A DNA stretch of 64,000 nt from Agrobacterium sp. a22-2 (GCF_012276985.1 NZ_JAAXMM010000008.1:1-64000), one strand, 5' to 3'; counted from the stretch's first letter, positions 1 to 10,231 are shown. The notes: a model not told the origin generated them from the letters alone. Program-made: numbers and translations.

Positions 1-50
1 CTAAAGCGGTCCTTTTGCGTTGCTAAAACAACGAAGCCCATAACAGTTAA

Positions 51-127
<77 letters not shown>

Positions 128-147
128 GTTCACGCATAAAAGTATCT

Positions 148-175
148 CCGCTCCCATCTGATGGGGGCGGTTTTT
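148..175 (+). terminator. Rho-independent terminator after tRNA-fMet
   Basis: A 10-bp stem (148-157 with 161-170, one G-T pair) closed by a 3-nt loop is followed directly by five T residues. It lies 20 nt after the tRNA 3' end. Confidence 0.9.
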
Positions 176-380
176 GCGTTTCGGGCCTGGGGACCGCTGT
201 TCAGATTTCCAGAGCCAGATCTTTCGTCGATGGAAATGTCTCTTCGGTGCTTAGGTTGCCGATAAGCCACAGTTGCCGCCTTGAAGTTGTCGCAGGTGGA
301 TTTTTCTGGGCCTTTGTTATTGCCCAGTCTCCCAACGTGGGTACCTTGGCCATGAACAGAATCTTGCCAAAGGATACGTG

Positions 381-1517
381 ATGCGAAAGCTTGCGCCCTT
401 CATTTTTCTTGCATTCCTCAGCGGATGTAGCAGTCCGTCGGATGGGCCAACGGCGGGCGGCTTTTATAGCGCGACCGATCCCCGTACCAAGGAGCGTATC
501 CCGGTGGTCCGGCTCGCGGATGCGCCGATGACACCCGTAACAGTCACCCCACTTTCTTATTCGGCGACGGATCGTGGTCTGGCCGTAATGAGGTCGTCGG
601 GCTATTCGGATGTGCGAATGCGGCGCGGCGACGTGATCGAGGTTACTATTCTCGACACTGGCGAAGACGGGTTGTTTTCGTCGACCGACAGCAGGACGCT
701 CAATCTGGGCCGTTTCACCGTCGATTCGTCGGGCAGCGTCACGCTGCCCTTCGTCGGTAAACAGCGCGTGGTGGATTCGTCGCCGGAGGCGCTGCAGGGC
801 ACCATCGTCAACGGCCTCAAAGGTTCGGCAGTCAATCCCCAGGCGGTCGTCACCGTTGTCGACCGGCCCTCGAGCGGTTTCACTGTGAATGGCGACGTGC
901 GGTCAGCGGGTCGTTTCCCCTTGTCGGCGCGCAAGGAGAAGGTACTCGACGCGATCGCGCTTGCAGGTGGTGCCTCCGCAGCGCCCGGCGCTGCAACCGT
1001 CACCTTGATCCGCGGCAGCAAGCGCGCTACCGCACCGATCGAGCGGGTGCTGAACGACAGCAGCCAGAATGTTTATCTCCTGCCCGACGACCAGCTCTAT
1101 ATCGGCAAGGATTCCCCGACCTTCACGGCTTTCGGTGCGTTCAAAAGCGTCGGCGAATTCGAGTTCGAACCGGGTCAGCTGACCCTGATGCAAGCATTCA
1201 GCCGCGCCGGCGGTCTGCTTGACGATCGGGCTGATGCGCGCAACTTTTACGTGGTGCGCAACCAGACGATCCCCAGTGCCGTCGACAGCGCCAATGCTGC
1301 GAAAAATCCTGGTACGACCTATGTGTCGAGCAAGCCGGCTATCTATCGGGTCGACATGAAGGATGTCACCAATCTGGCTTTGATGCAGCAGTTCAAGATC
1401 ATGGATGGCGATATCCTCTATGCCACCAATGCCAGCACGGTGGATTTCGCCAAGCTCTTCACGATCTACCAGAAAAGCGCCCCGACCGCTGCTGCCCCCC
1501 TGCCGGGCACGAACTAG
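381..1517 (+). CDS. Polysaccharide export lipoprotein (Wza-type, Poly_export/SLBB)
   Basis: Outer-membrane polysaccharide export protein of the Wza/KpsD/GumB class, 378 aa. The N-terminus is a lipoprotein signal with lipobox LSGC at about residues 14-17, so the mature protein is probably lipid-anchored. A Poly_export domain (about residues 75-165, starting near 'MRRGDVIEVTILD') is followed by two SLBB-like segments ('FTVNGDVRSAGRFPLS', 'AFGAFKSVGEFEFEPGQ'). ATG 381 is preferred over GTG 378 because AAAGGA lies 6 nt upstream of it. No capsule genes are adjacent, and the next gene is convergent and overlaps by 4 bp. Family assignment is strong; the exported polymer is unknown. Confidence 0.88.
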   Translation: MRKLAPFIFLAFLSGCSSPSDGPTAGGFYSATDPRTKERIPVVRLADAPMTPVTVTPLSYSATDRGLAVMRSSGYSDVRMRRGDVIEVTILDTGEDGLFSSTDSRTLNLGRFTVDSSGSVTLPFVGKQRVVDSSPEALQGTIVNGLKGSAVNPQAVVTVVDRPSSGFTVNGDVRSAGRFPLSARKEKVLDAIALAGGASAAPGAATVTLIRGSKRATAPIERVLNDSSQNVYLLPDDQLYIGKDSPTFTAFGAFKSVGEFEFEPGQLTLMQAFSRAGGLLDDRADARNFYVVRNQTIPSAVDSANAAKNPGTTYVSSKPAIYRVDMKDVTNLALMQQFKIMDGDILYATNASTVDFAKLFTIYQKSAPTAAAPLPGTN

Positions 1518-2443
1518 GCGGGTTTGCTTTCCAGCGGAAGGCCGCGGAGCGCAAGCAACGCGGCTTTTGCATTCTTGGGACGCTCGTCCGGATTTCGGGC
1601 CGAAAGTTCATGGCCGAATGCGCTAAGCCGCGGCGCCGCGCCGACGGGGCCGTCGCAGTGGTTCAGCAACAGCAGCAGAAGCCGTCCGGCGGCATGCAGG
1701 TCTGTACGACCATCCACCGGCCGACCCGCGATCTGTTCCGGGGCCGCAAATGCCGGCTGGCCGGCGAAGGCAAGATCGAGCTCGCCATGCCGCCGTCCAG
1801 CTTCCATGGCAATGCCGAAATCAGCAATTTTCAAGCTGAGGAAATCACTGCCGTCGCATAGTAGATTGGATGGTGACAGATCGCAGTGGACCAGGTGTCG
1901 CTCGTGGATCGCCGCCAGTCCGGAGAGCACCGAGATCATGATGCCGGTAATGTCGCCAACCGATAACTGCCTTTGAGCAACACAATCTGAAAGAGTGCAG
2001 CCGAACCATTCCAGCACAAGGGCCGGTCGTCCGTCGGCAAGCCGCAGAAGCGTCTGGGTCGCCAGAATCTGCGGATGCCGCAGCAATACCCCGACCTCCG
2101 CCTCCCGCAGAAGAAGCCGTCGCGCAATGGGATCATGAGCCTGATCGGCACGCAGCACCTTGATCGCATGCTGCGTGCCGAGATCCCGATGACGGGCGCG
2201 AAACACTTGCGTCACGGCGCCGTCATGGACGAGTTCTTCAAGCGTGAAGGTATTTGCGATAATTTCGGTGGATCGCGTCGTCAGCCGACTTTCGCCACGG
2301 TCGAGCGCGTCGCGGACTCGGTCCAGCAGAATTGCCCTGGTCTCGATCTGTCGCAGGTGCGAGCCATCATGAAGGAGGGCCTTCCAAAGCGCGGAAAATC
2401 TCTCGGAAATTTCGTCCAGTCCGCTTTCCACGTCATCCGACAT
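1514..2443 (-). CDS. Soluble Ser/Thr protein kinase of the T6SS (PpkA-like)
   Basis: Protein kinase of 309 aa at the 3' end of the imp-type operon, where T6SS threonine-phosphorylation kinases sit. Visible motifs are the Lys-containing strand 'HAIKVL', the catalytic loop 'HCDLSPSN', the metal-binding 'DFG' and an APE-like 'AAPEQ'. The glycine-rich loop is poor ('VHDGAVTQVF'), and Cys replaces Arg in the usual HRD. No transmembrane segment is seen, unlike Pseudomonas PpkA. It overlaps the preceding tagF-pppA gene by 11 bp. With the FHA protein and PP2C domain upstream it probably forms the post-translational switch of the system. Kinase family is certain; activity and target are inferred. Confidence 0.85.
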   Translation of the reverse strand: MSDDVESGLDEISERFSALWKALLHDGSHLRQIETRAILLDRVRDALDRGESRLTTRSTEIIANTFTLEELVHDGAVTQVFRARHRDLGTQHAIKVLRADQAHDPIARRLLLREAEVGVLLRHPQILATQTLLRLADGRPALVLEWFGCTLSDCVAQRQLSVGDITGIMISVLSGLAAIHERHLVHCDLSPSNLLCDGSDFLSLKIADFGIAMEAGRRHGELDLAFAGQPAFAAPEQIAGRPVDGRTDLHAAGRLLLLLLNHCDGPVGAAPRLSAFGHELSARNPDERPKNAKAALLALRGLPLESKPA

Positions 2444-3854
2444 TGACGGTCATCACGTCGATTACCATGGCACTGAGGTTTTCTCGGCAATTGGCGATCA
2501 GCGCCTCCTGGCACAGAATGGCAGCGGCGTGGTCGAGGTCGGTCGATAACAGGATTTCGGCAATACCGCGTTCCGGCAATACCCTGGTGAGAGGATTGCT
2601 GCACAACAGGAACCGATCGCCTTTCTGGAGCCGGTCCACAAGCATTTCAGGCATGAGCTGGCCTTGCAGCCCGATGCCGCGCGACAATCGGCGCCGCAGT
2701 CCGATTTTCACATGATCTCGGGTCAGGCAACGCATCAAGCCGTCCCGCACGATATAGCAACGGGCGTCACCGGCCCAAAGGACGGCGAAGTGCTGGTCAA
2801 CACTTGCAAGAGCGACCGCTGCGGCACGGGGAACATCGGGATCGGATGAATAGTAGGCTGATTGCAGCAGGCCATGGGCTCGGCCAAACTTGCCTTTGAT
2901 GGTTTGTGCGAGCGCTTCGATCGACTCTTGGGCCGTGGTTTCTCCGAGCACGGTTGCAACGACCCGACCAGCCTCGACCGCTGCGCTGTTATCGCCCACG
3001 CCGTCTGCAATGGCAAACAGGGTCGGGTTTTCCTGGGCAGTCAAGGCATCCCCGTTCAGCAATAGGCGCGTTCCGGGGTGACTGGTTACGCTGTGGCGCA
3101 GCGTCCATCGCGGCGGCTGACCCAAAGTTAAGCGTTCCTGCCGAACCACCGGCTCAGGATGCACGACAGATCGTAGCACCGGCGTAGCCCCTTTCGAGGT
3201 CACAGGGCGGACGGCTGGCGCCACCGACGGGGAAGAGGTCTCCGGCCCAACAAGCCTCAAGAAATCCTTGGGCTCAGGGGGGCCGGCGGTTTGGAACTCT
3301 CTGACCATGCGGTCTTGCGGGTCGATCCGCCACCAACGTGTGCCCGGTTTGGCGGAGTTATAGCTTAAGTGGACGTCCATATCCGCCGGTCGCAGGCTCC
3401 TTAGCCGTTTCAGGCTGGCGGTGAAGGTGCCGACGTCGAATGAACTCAGGCCGGATGTTTCGGCGATCCCTTCGATGGCGACGAACCACGTATCGTCTCG
3501 GCAAAGGCGCCGGATGTCGCCGGAAAAATCATGGATCTGCGCCGCGATGACCAACGGAAAGCTCCGTTCGACACGGTCGCGGCTCGCCACGATCACGCCG
3601 GCGATCACGGCTGGGGCCCATAAGCCCCGGTCAATCACGAAACGCCAGGCCGGCATCGCCCGGAACCGCTTTTCCCAATTGGTGCCCGGTTCCTGCATGA
3701 GTTGCAGGCCGGCTTGCAGCCAAGAATCGATGGCGGCCTGGACATGGCGGCTGAGACCGGTTGCGACGAAATCGCCATGGCTCGGCAGCTTCCCGAAAAA
3801 GCCGATCCGATCGGCATCCGGAGTATTCTGTTCAAGGGGCGCGCGCTCGCTCAT
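2433..3854 (-). CDS. tagF: TagF-PppA fusion: T6SS repressor domain plus PP2C phosphatase
   Basis: Fusion protein of 473 aa. Residues about 10-160 are TagF ('GFFGKLPSHGDF', 'WRFVIDRGLW'), a repressor of T6SS assembly. Residues about 225-470 are a PP2C-type phosphatase ('FAIADGVGDN', 'AGDARCYIVRDG'). The same fusion is known in Agrobacterium. Two PP2C positions differ from the usual pattern: 'NGD' in place of NED and 'EN' in place of the late DN. The chosen ATG lies 11 nt from the tssM stop; the frame is open further upstream only inside tssM. It probably opposes the downstream kinase. Confidence 0.9.
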   Translation of the reverse strand: MSERAPLEQNTPDADRIGFFGKLPSHGDFVATGLSRHVQAAIDSWLQAGLQLMQEPGTNWEKRFRAMPAWRFVIDRGLWAPAVIAGVIVASRDRVERSFPLVIAAQIHDFSGDIRRLCRDDTWFVAIEGIAETSGLSSFDVGTFTASLKRLRSLRPADMDVHLSYNSAKPGTRWWRIDPQDRMVREFQTAGPPEPKDFLRLVGPETSSPSVAPAVRPVTSKGATPVLRSVVHPEPVVRQERLTLGQPPRWTLRHSVTSHPGTRLLLNGDALTAQENPTLFAIADGVGDNSAAVEAGRVVATVLGETTAQESIEALAQTIKGKFGRAHGLLQSAYYSSDPDVPRAAAVALASVDQHFAVLWAGDARCYIVRDGLMRCLTRDHVKIGLRRRLSRGIGLQGQLMPEMLVDRLQKGDRFLLCSNPLTRVLPERGIAEILLSTDLDHAAAILCQEALIANCRENLSAMVIDVMTVNVG

Positions 3855-3864
3855 GGCCGTCTGC

Positions 3865-6800
3865 TCAAAACTGGGTCGGGCAGGAGAAGGCGTCGAGCGC
3901 CTCCAGCCTGAACGGATTGAGCACGGAGCCGAACTGTACGTCGAATTCTGCTGTCTGGCCGTTTTGCTGGAATTTTGCCCGGAATAGATCGTCCCCTTTG
4001 ATATCGATGTCGGCACCGTCGAACAGGCGGAAAGGCGACCAGTCGCCATTCTCCGTCATTGCCTGTTGCAGCCCGCCGGGCTGGAAGGCGATGGACGACG
4101 CCTTGCTGGCTTCTGTGGTGGGCCAGGCGATAGACTTTGCCTGTATGCGGCCGTGAAAATACACCAGCCTCACCCCTTCAATTTCCAGCATGACCGCACT
4201 TGAACTGTCGGTCAGCGAGACGGGCTTAACGTTAATGGCGATCGACGGACTTTCGCTGCCGGCGGGAAAGAAGGCGCGGTTGATCTTGTCGGCATTCTCA
4301 AACTGGGCAATCGCTTCGCTTGGAATGCTGTCGGCACCGAATGTGCCTTTCCAGCCCCATGGCGAGGACACTGTATCGACAAAAGCTGCAAGCTTCTCAT
4401 TGAAGAAAGTTTTGAACAAACCCTGCGGCCCGAACAGCCGGACGAAGTCGCTCATGGCAACGTCGCGAGGCGATTGCCGGTCGAAGGGGTATCGGCCGTT
4501 GACCACATTGGAACAAAAGTCCGCGCCATCTGCGTCCCAGGCATTACTGATGCGACTACGGGCGGACTTCACCGCCAATGCCCCGACATCGGCGGCGGTG
4601 CTGGCGAGCCAGGTATCGAGCGGCGGCGGCAGCTGACGTGCCTGCTGTAGCAGGGTCTGGTTGGCGTCGGTCAGCCGGCTGTCGACATCAAACACCTTCG
4701 CAACTTCGGCTGTCGAGGTGGCAGCGCGCGACAGTTGCTCGTGCAGGTTTTGCAGCAAAGGTGCCAGCTGCTCGATCTGCGATTTGGGCGGGTCCTGACC
4801 CGGAACCGCCGCCTGGGTCTGGTTTGCTGGTCGATCCAGAGCTTTCCTAAGGTTGCCAAAGAGATCCGGCGCATTTGCGGCAGATTCCAATGCCGAGGCC
4901 GCGGCTTCCGCACTGCCACCGACAGAAGCAACCTCGGCGGTTTGAGCTCGCAGATCGGCAGTCGCGACGATGGATTGGGCGATAGCTCCAATTGGGCTCG
5001 GTTCACTGGCAAGGATGCGGGTCGTCTCTGCCGCATCGGCTACTGTCTGGGACGGCTTCACCCTGATATCCTGCAGGTTGGCGGTCCACTGCTGCTCGAA
5101 ATTGTTGAAATAGAGTTGCAAAGCGGCTCTTTCCGTAGCTTCAAGCGTTGCGCCGGCCGGATTCTCTACACCTCGTACCCATTGTTCATTCAAGGCTTCA
5201 CGGGTTGCCTCGGAAATTTTCGGCAGTACCACCGTGCGATAACCCGTGCTGGAGAAAAAGCCCGGAAGACTGTCGCCGAGCGGCTTTTTAGAGACCCTCT
5301 CGAAAGCCTGTTCACCAAGCGGACCAAGGGCGCCGGCTGCGCTCCAAGCTGGCAACGAGCGCACCGCGCGATAATCGGCCAGGATGTCATAAGCCCGGCC
5401 GGCAATGCCCTGGGAGGCAATGGTCTCGCGTGCTTCGGCGATCAGGTTCGCATCGAGCTCGATGGGGGGCAGAACACCTGCGGTCATCGCTTCGGCATGG
5501 TCAACCAATGCGGCGCGGGCCGCCGCGCTCCCTTCGTCCGGGTAAAGCGCAGTGAACATGTCTTCGGCTTCCAGAGACACGAAGTCGGGGTTGATCGGCC
5601 CCAGTCCGCCGAGCATGCCATAGAGCTTCAAGGCGTTGAATGTCTTGGCCAGGTCGGTTCCGTCGGTCATATCCTTCTGCAGCTGCACCAGCATGCGTGG
5701 CAGAAAAAGCGTGTTCAGCGCGCGTTGATAGGCCTCCCGTTGGCGGCCCGCGACCTTGCTTCCCTGATCTAGACCGAAACTGACTGGCCAAACGCGCTTG
5801 TTCGAAAATTCGGTGTTGACCGCCGCCAGATTATCAAGGGCGGGAAGAATACGCAGGAAGTCGGTATCGTTGACATCACGCACCGGTACCCCACGCACCA
5901 ACTGTTCATAGGCATCGATGCGCCGTTCGGCTCTGGCGAGCGCCGACGTGTTGTCGAAATAGGCAAGTGTCCAGCTGGTGAGCACGACTGCCAGCACCAC
6001 CATGGCGCCGGCATAGGCGGTGCGGCGCAGGAAAAGCTGACGACCGGAGAGGCGCTTGTCGCGCGACACGAGCGAAGCCTCGTCGAAGATGACGTCCTTG
6101 AACAGGCGGGACAGGAAGTAACTGCGCCGCACACGGGACGCGGATGTCCTCTCGGGGTTTTCGCTTTCCACCTGGGTGCCGGAAGCGAAATAAATGCCGC
6201 GCAACAAAGGCGGCTCAACGAGCTTTGAGCCCGAGCAAAGCTCGTTGACGACATCGTTCAGTCGCTCACCGAGTGCACTGAGTTCAGCCGGAAACCGGAA
6301 GATCCTGCCCCGCAGCTCTGGATCGGGCTCCTGCTGCAATCGCTCGATGAGCATTGCGCCCACCCGTTGCTGCAGCAAGCCGAATTCTTCCGTGAAGCGT
6401 TCCGGCAGCTTGGCGGCGTCGTAGCTTTCCTCAAGCCCAAAGGTGGTGCCCCAGACCTGCTCGCGATCGGTTTTGTTGAACCCGTCGAAGAATTCGACGA
6501 AACCGGTCAGCAGGTCGGTCTTGGTCAGAACCAGATAGACCGGCACGCGAGCCTGAAGGTGTTCGTCCAGTTCGGACAGCCGCTGGCGAATGGCGCGGAT
6601 TTCCTCGCGTTGTGCCTCGGCGTCGCGGGTCAGCAGGTCGCCGATCGACAGGGTGACGAGCGCACCATTGATCGGCTGGGCGCGGCGGTATTTGCGCAGC
6701 AGGCCAAGGAAGCCTTCCCAGCCGGCCTTGGCCGTGCCGTTCAGGTCGTCTTGGGTCGTATATCTTCCGGCGGTGTCGATCAGGATCGCCTCGTCGGTGA

Positions 6801-7350
6801 ACCACCAATTGCAGTTGCGCGTGCCGCCAATGCCCTGCACCGAATTGCTGCCCAAGGCATCGCCGAGCGGGAATTTCAGGCCGGAATTGGTAAGCGCCGT
6901 CGTCTTGCCTGAGCCGGGGGAGCCGAAGATGACGTACCATGGGAGTTCGTAGATATAACCGAACCGCTTCTTGGTGATGCGGCGCAGGATCTGCAGGGCT
7001 TCCTTCAACCGGTTGTGGATCTCTCCGACCTCGGCCCGCTGGGTGGCGAGCATTTCCGCCTCGGCATTCTGCTCGATACCCTCCACCAACTGCTTGTCGC
7101 GGCGGCGGTCGCGGATGACGGTGTAGACGAGATAAGTGAACCAGACAGCAATGATGGCGCCGATCAGCATCAGCCGGGAACTGGTCGATTCCAGCGGCCT
7201 GAAAGATCCATAAGCCGCCAGATAGCCGTAGAACCAGATGACGACGCAGATCGCCGCCACCCACATAATCGATATAAAGCGCCGGCCCAGCAGCCCAGCA
7301 TAGGCCTCGACGTACGAACGCAGCGTATAAAAGGCGCTTAACGGGTTCAT
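3865..7350 (-). CDS. tssM: TssM (IcmF), inner-membrane ATPase of the T6SS membrane complex
   Basis: 1161 aa, normal length for TssM/IcmF. Two N-terminal membrane helices (about residues 25-75) are followed by a cytoplasmic NTPase domain with Walker A 'GSPGSGKTT' near residue 145 and Walker B-like 'LIDTAGRY'. A third helix ('GAMVVLAVVLTSWTLAYF') lies near residue 445, then a large periplasmic region. The family spans the inner membrane and, with TssL and TssJ, forms the trans-envelope complex. No tssJ lipoprotein gene is seen in the window, as is usual in rhizobial T6SS loci. Its start overlaps the tssL stop by 4 bp. Confidence 0.97.
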   Translation of the reverse strand: MNPLSAFYTLRSYVEAYAGLLGRRFISIMWVAAICVVIWFYGYLAAYGSFRPLESTSSRLMLIGAIIAVWFTYLVYTVIRDRRRDKQLVEGIEQNAEAEMLATQRAEVGEIHNRLKEALQILRRITKKRFGYIYELPWYVIFGSPGSGKTTALTNSGLKFPLGDALGSNSVQGIGGTRNCNWWFTDEAILIDTAGRYTTQDDLNGTAKAGWEGFLGLLRKYRRAQPINGALVTLSIGDLLTRDAEAQREEIRAIRQRLSELDEHLQARVPVYLVLTKTDLLTGFVEFFDGFNKTDREQVWGTTFGLEESYDAAKLPERFTEEFGLLQQRVGAMLIERLQQEPDPELRGRIFRFPAELSALGERLNDVVNELCSGSKLVEPPLLRGIYFASGTQVESENPERTSASRVRRSYFLSRLFKDVIFDEASLVSRDKRLSGRQLFLRRTAYAGAMVVLAVVLTSWTLAYFDNTSALARAERRIDAYEQLVRGVPVRDVNDTDFLRILPALDNLAAVNTEFSNKRVWPVSFGLDQGSKVAGRQREAYQRALNTLFLPRMLVQLQKDMTDGTDLAKTFNALKLYGMLGGLGPINPDFVSLEAEDMFTALYPDEGSAAARAALVDHAEAMTAGVLPPIELDANLIAEARETIASQGIAGRAYDILADYRAVRSLPAWSAAGALGPLGEQAFERVSKKPLGDSLPGFFSSTGYRTVVLPKISEATREALNEQWVRGVENPAGATLEATERAALQLYFNNFEQQWTANLQDIRVKPSQTVADAAETTRILASEPSPIGAIAQSIVATADLRAQTAEVASVGGSAEAAASALESAANAPDLFGNLRKALDRPANQTQAAVPGQDPPKSQIEQLAPLLQNLHEQLSRAATSTAEVAKVFDVDSRLTDANQTLLQQARQLPPPLDTWLASTAADVGALAVKSARSRISNAWDADGADFCSNVVNGRYPFDRQSPRDVAMSDFVRLFGPQGLFKTFFNEKLAAFVDTVSSPWGWKGTFGADSIPSEAIAQFENADKINRAFFPAGSESPSIAINVKPVSLTDSSSAVMLEIEGVRLVYFHGRIQAKSIAWPTTEASKASSIAFQPGGLQQAMTENGDWSPFRLFDGADIDIKGDDLFRAKFQQNGQTAEFDVQFGSVLNPFRLEALDAFSCPTQF

Positions 7351-8894
7351 CGCGAAGCTCCTCCAGTGGTCTGGGTTTCGGGCGTGGGTTGTTGTCCGGC
7401 CTGCAGGGGCGGGCTTTTCAATCCGGCGTTGTTCAACCGTTCGGCCGGATCGGTCAGCACCAGGATTTCCGTGCGACGGTTCATCTCGCGGCCTTCGGGC
7501 GTTGCATTGTCGGCGATCGGATCGCTATCGGCGCGGCCCTCGGTGAGGATCGCGGCCTGCCCGGTGAAGGAGCCGAGGATCTCGCCGACAGCTTTGGCTC
7601 GGGCTTCGGAGAGATGCCAGTTGGAGGGAAATTGCACGGTGCGGATCGGAACGTTATCGGTGTAGCCGATGACGACGGCGCGGAACTTCTCCTCCGCCAG
7701 GGCTCCGCCGATCCGCTGGATCAGGTCACGGAAATCCGTGCTGACCTCGGCGCTGCCGACATCGAACAGGCCGGAATTGTTGATGCGGACCAGCAGTCGG
7801 CCGTTCGAATCAGACAGGTTGACGAGGTTCTTTTCGACTTCCGGCTGAAGGAAGGCGAGCAGGTTGTCAAGGCGGCTCGGCGGTGGCGGTTCCTGTCTCG
7901 GCGGAGGGGGCGCCGGAGGTTCGGGCTTGACATCGACGACCGGCAGTTCCGGTTCCATCGGCGGTTCGGGAGCCTTGATTAACACGCTCGGCGTCTCGCG
8001 GGGACCCAGATTGGCAAGCCGCTCGAAGGTACCGTCGGATGCCCGGTTGAGAGACAGTGTGAAGAACAGATAGCCGAGCGCGAACACCAGAGCGAGAACT
8101 GACAGCAGGGTCCAGAGCGCCACGGCGGTGCGCAGCGGCTTGTGGCGGGCCGAGACGCCCCGCCAATGGGGGGAGAGCTCCCGTTCGAAGACGCCATATT
8201 GGCCAAGCAGTGTCTTGTAGAGGCTGTCGCGGATGCGACCGAGTTCCAGATTGCCGCGCGGCGATACGCGCGTACGCCCCTCAAAGGCCAGCGACAGGCA
8301 AAGATAGATCAGCAGCAGCAGGTCCTTGTTGGCGCCCGGGCTCTGGTGGAAGTGGTCAAGCAGGTCAAACACCCGGTCGCCACCTGTGACATCCATGTGG
8401 AAGGTCGAGACCAGGCCGGATCTAGCCCACCCGGCGCGCACGCCCCATGGCTTGCTCAGTACGACATCGTCGACGGTCGCGCAGATCACATAATGGGCGG
8501 CGCGGGCGCGCTCCGGGCTGATCCGGCCGCTGGCGAGATCGCGTTCATATCGGCCAACGGCTTCGACGGCCACCCGCCTCAACTGGTCAATATCGGGCTG
8601 TTCCTCTGTGTGGCGCAGTGTATGAGCCAAGTTCAGCAGAGGCGCTGCGGAGCGCACCAGTGTCGGCACTTCATCGCCGCCGAAACGGAAATTCCTGACC
8701 AACGTCTCAACCGACCAGCCACCGGTGGCGAGGGGTTTCTCAGACGTGCCTGCGGTTTCGCCGTCGGGAATGTCGAGAACGTCGTCAAGCATTTCCGCCA
8801 TCTTGGCAGCGGACTGCTTCTTCTGCGCGCCGGCCTCGGTGAGTTCGACGGTGGTAGGCAGGTTTTGCCAGGAGGATGCCGATTCGTTCTTCAT
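7347..8894 (-). CDS. tssL: TssL (DotU) fused to an OmpA-like peptidoglycan-binding domain
   Basis: 515 aa. The N-terminal DotU/TssL domain (about residues 60-240) is followed by one membrane helix near residue 260, a Pro-rich linker ('PPAPPPPRQEPPPP') and a C-terminal OmpA domain (about residues 365-480). The OmpA domain has the peptidoglycan-binding pattern 'NWHLSEARA' and 'NRRTEI'. ATG 8894 is chosen over GTG 8909 because it forms an ATGA overlap with the tssK stop and has GAGAG just upstream. The protein anchors the membrane complex to the cell wall. Confidence 0.96.
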   Translation of the reverse strand: MKNESASSWQNLPTTVELTEAGAQKKQSAAKMAEMLDDVLDIPDGETAGTSEKPLATGGWSVETLVRNFRFGGDEVPTLVRSAAPLLNLAHTLRHTEEQPDIDQLRRVAVEAVGRYERDLASGRISPERARAAHYVICATVDDVVLSKPWGVRAGWARSGLVSTFHMDVTGGDRVFDLLDHFHQSPGANKDLLLLIYLCLSLAFEGRTRVSPRGNLELGRIRDSLYKTLLGQYGVFERELSPHWRGVSARHKPLRTAVALWTLLSVLALVFALGYLFFTLSLNRASDGTFERLANLGPRETPSVLIKAPEPPMEPELPVVDVKPEPPAPPPPRQEPPPPSRLDNLLAFLQPEVEKNLVNLSDSNGRLLVRINNSGLFDVGSAEVSTDFRDLIQRIGGALAEEKFRAVVIGYTDNVPIRTVQFPSNWHLSEARAKAVGEILGSFTGQAAILTEGRADSDPIADNATPEGREMNRRTEILVLTDPAERLNNAGLKSPPLQAGQQPTPETQTTGGASR

Positions 8895-10231
8895 TCTCTC
8901 AGGGCCCACAATTCCATTTCGAGCCCCGGGTAATCGCCTGCCAAATGCAGGGCGATAGCCCCTGAGGTCTCAAGTTGCTTCCAGAGCGGGTTCTTCGTGT
9001 CGAGTTCGAAATAGATTGTGCCGGAGCGATAAGGCAGCTGGCGTGGCAGCACCGGCAGCGGATGGACCGGAATGCCCGGCAGCGCCACGTTGACGAGGTC
9101 GGCAATGCGCTCCACCGGACCGACCTTGATCTGGGCCGGCAGCTTGCGCCGTACGTCTTCTGCCGGCATTTCCGCCCGGACGGCCAGCACGAAGCCCGCA
9201 TCGATGAGCAGGGATCGGTCGTTGATTGTGCCCACGCGCACGCCATGGCGGCGCTCCGCCAGCTCGATCGGTACAGCCGCCTGTTCGAGAACAGCTGAGA
9301 GCGAAGCGCGCAGATCGTCAAACACGGCGGCAAAGCTGGCCTTCAGGTCCTCATGTCGATAAGGCGGAAAATCAGTCGCCCGCTTGCGATCCGTGGTGAA
9401 GGTGGCGAGTTCGCCGGCAAGCTGAATGCAGGTCTCGTAGAACTCGATCGGATGCATGCGGGACGCATTGACCGATATATGCTTCAGCATTGGATCGGCG
9501 CGGTTCAAGATCTGCAGCAGGAAATAGTCGCCGACCTCGGCCGTTCCGCGGATGGTCGGATCACCGATCCGTTCGGCGATCGCCTCGGCGCGATGCCGTA
9601 CGATGCCGAGCAGTTCGGTCATCAGCTCGGTTAGCCGCGAGGCGGCTGCGCAATTGAGGCTGGGCGCAATGAATTCGGGATCGAGGATCACGGCCCGATC
9701 GGAGCGGACCTCGATGATGCGGGCGAGTCCGATCAACTCGTAGCCGGCCAATTCGTCGCCGGTCTTTAGATAACGCAGGCTGAGCCGGCTGACATCGATC
9801 GGCGCCATGAAATCAGTTTCGACATTGGCGTCGGGAGCCTCGTAGTTGGAGGCCACCAGACGCACGCTGTTGAATTTGGCGCCGCCGTTTAGCGCGACAT
9901 CGGCCTTGCCAGGCTGGCGGGCGGGCAGGGCCAGATAGATCACGGCATTCTTGATGTTCTCGTCGAGATCGAGGGCCGGCGGCAAGTCGGCGTCGATGGG
10001 CGCCTCGAAGGGCGTGCCGTCGGGCATGATGCCGCGCAGGTTCGAAAGCGCAAACTGGCCGATGGCAAGAGCGCTGCGATCGATCCCGATTTCGCCCACT
10101 CCCCACGGATAGGGTGTAAGTCCGCGGGTGGTGGTTCGCACCAAACGCTCCGTCCAGCGGTCCGCCTGTTGGAAATGCTGCACGCGAAGGAACATGCCCT
10201 CGCTCCAGGCCACCCGGTTCTCATTCCTCAT
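8891..10231 (-). CDS. tssK: TssK, T6SS baseplate protein
   Basis: 446 aa, the usual length of TssK (ImpJ/VasE). The N-terminus 'VAWSEGMFLRVQHFQQADRW' is the family signature. TssK links the baseplate to the TssL/TssM membrane complex in the cytoplasm. It overlaps fha by 11 bp upstream and tssL by 4 bp downstream, so translational coupling is likely. Confidence 0.96.
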   Translation of the reverse strand: MRNENRVAWSEGMFLRVQHFQQADRWTERLVRTTTRGLTPYPWGVGEIGIDRSALAIGQFALSNLRGIMPDGTPFEAPIDADLPPALDLDENIKNAVIYLALPARQPGKADVALNGGAKFNSVRLVASNYEAPDANVETDFMAPIDVSRLSLRYLKTGDELAGYELIGLARIIEVRSDRAVILDPEFIAPSLNCAAASRLTELMTELLGIVRHRAEAIAERIGDPTIRGTAEVGDYFLLQILNRADPMLKHISVNASRMHPIEFYETCIQLAGELATFTTDRKRATDFPPYRHEDLKASFAAVFDDLRASLSAVLEQAAVPIELAERRHGVRVGTINDRSLLIDAGFVLAVRAEMPAEDVRRKLPAQIKVGPVERIADLVNVALPGIPVHPLPVLPRQLPYRSGTIYFELDTKNPLWKQLETSGAIALHLAGDYPGLEMELWALRE

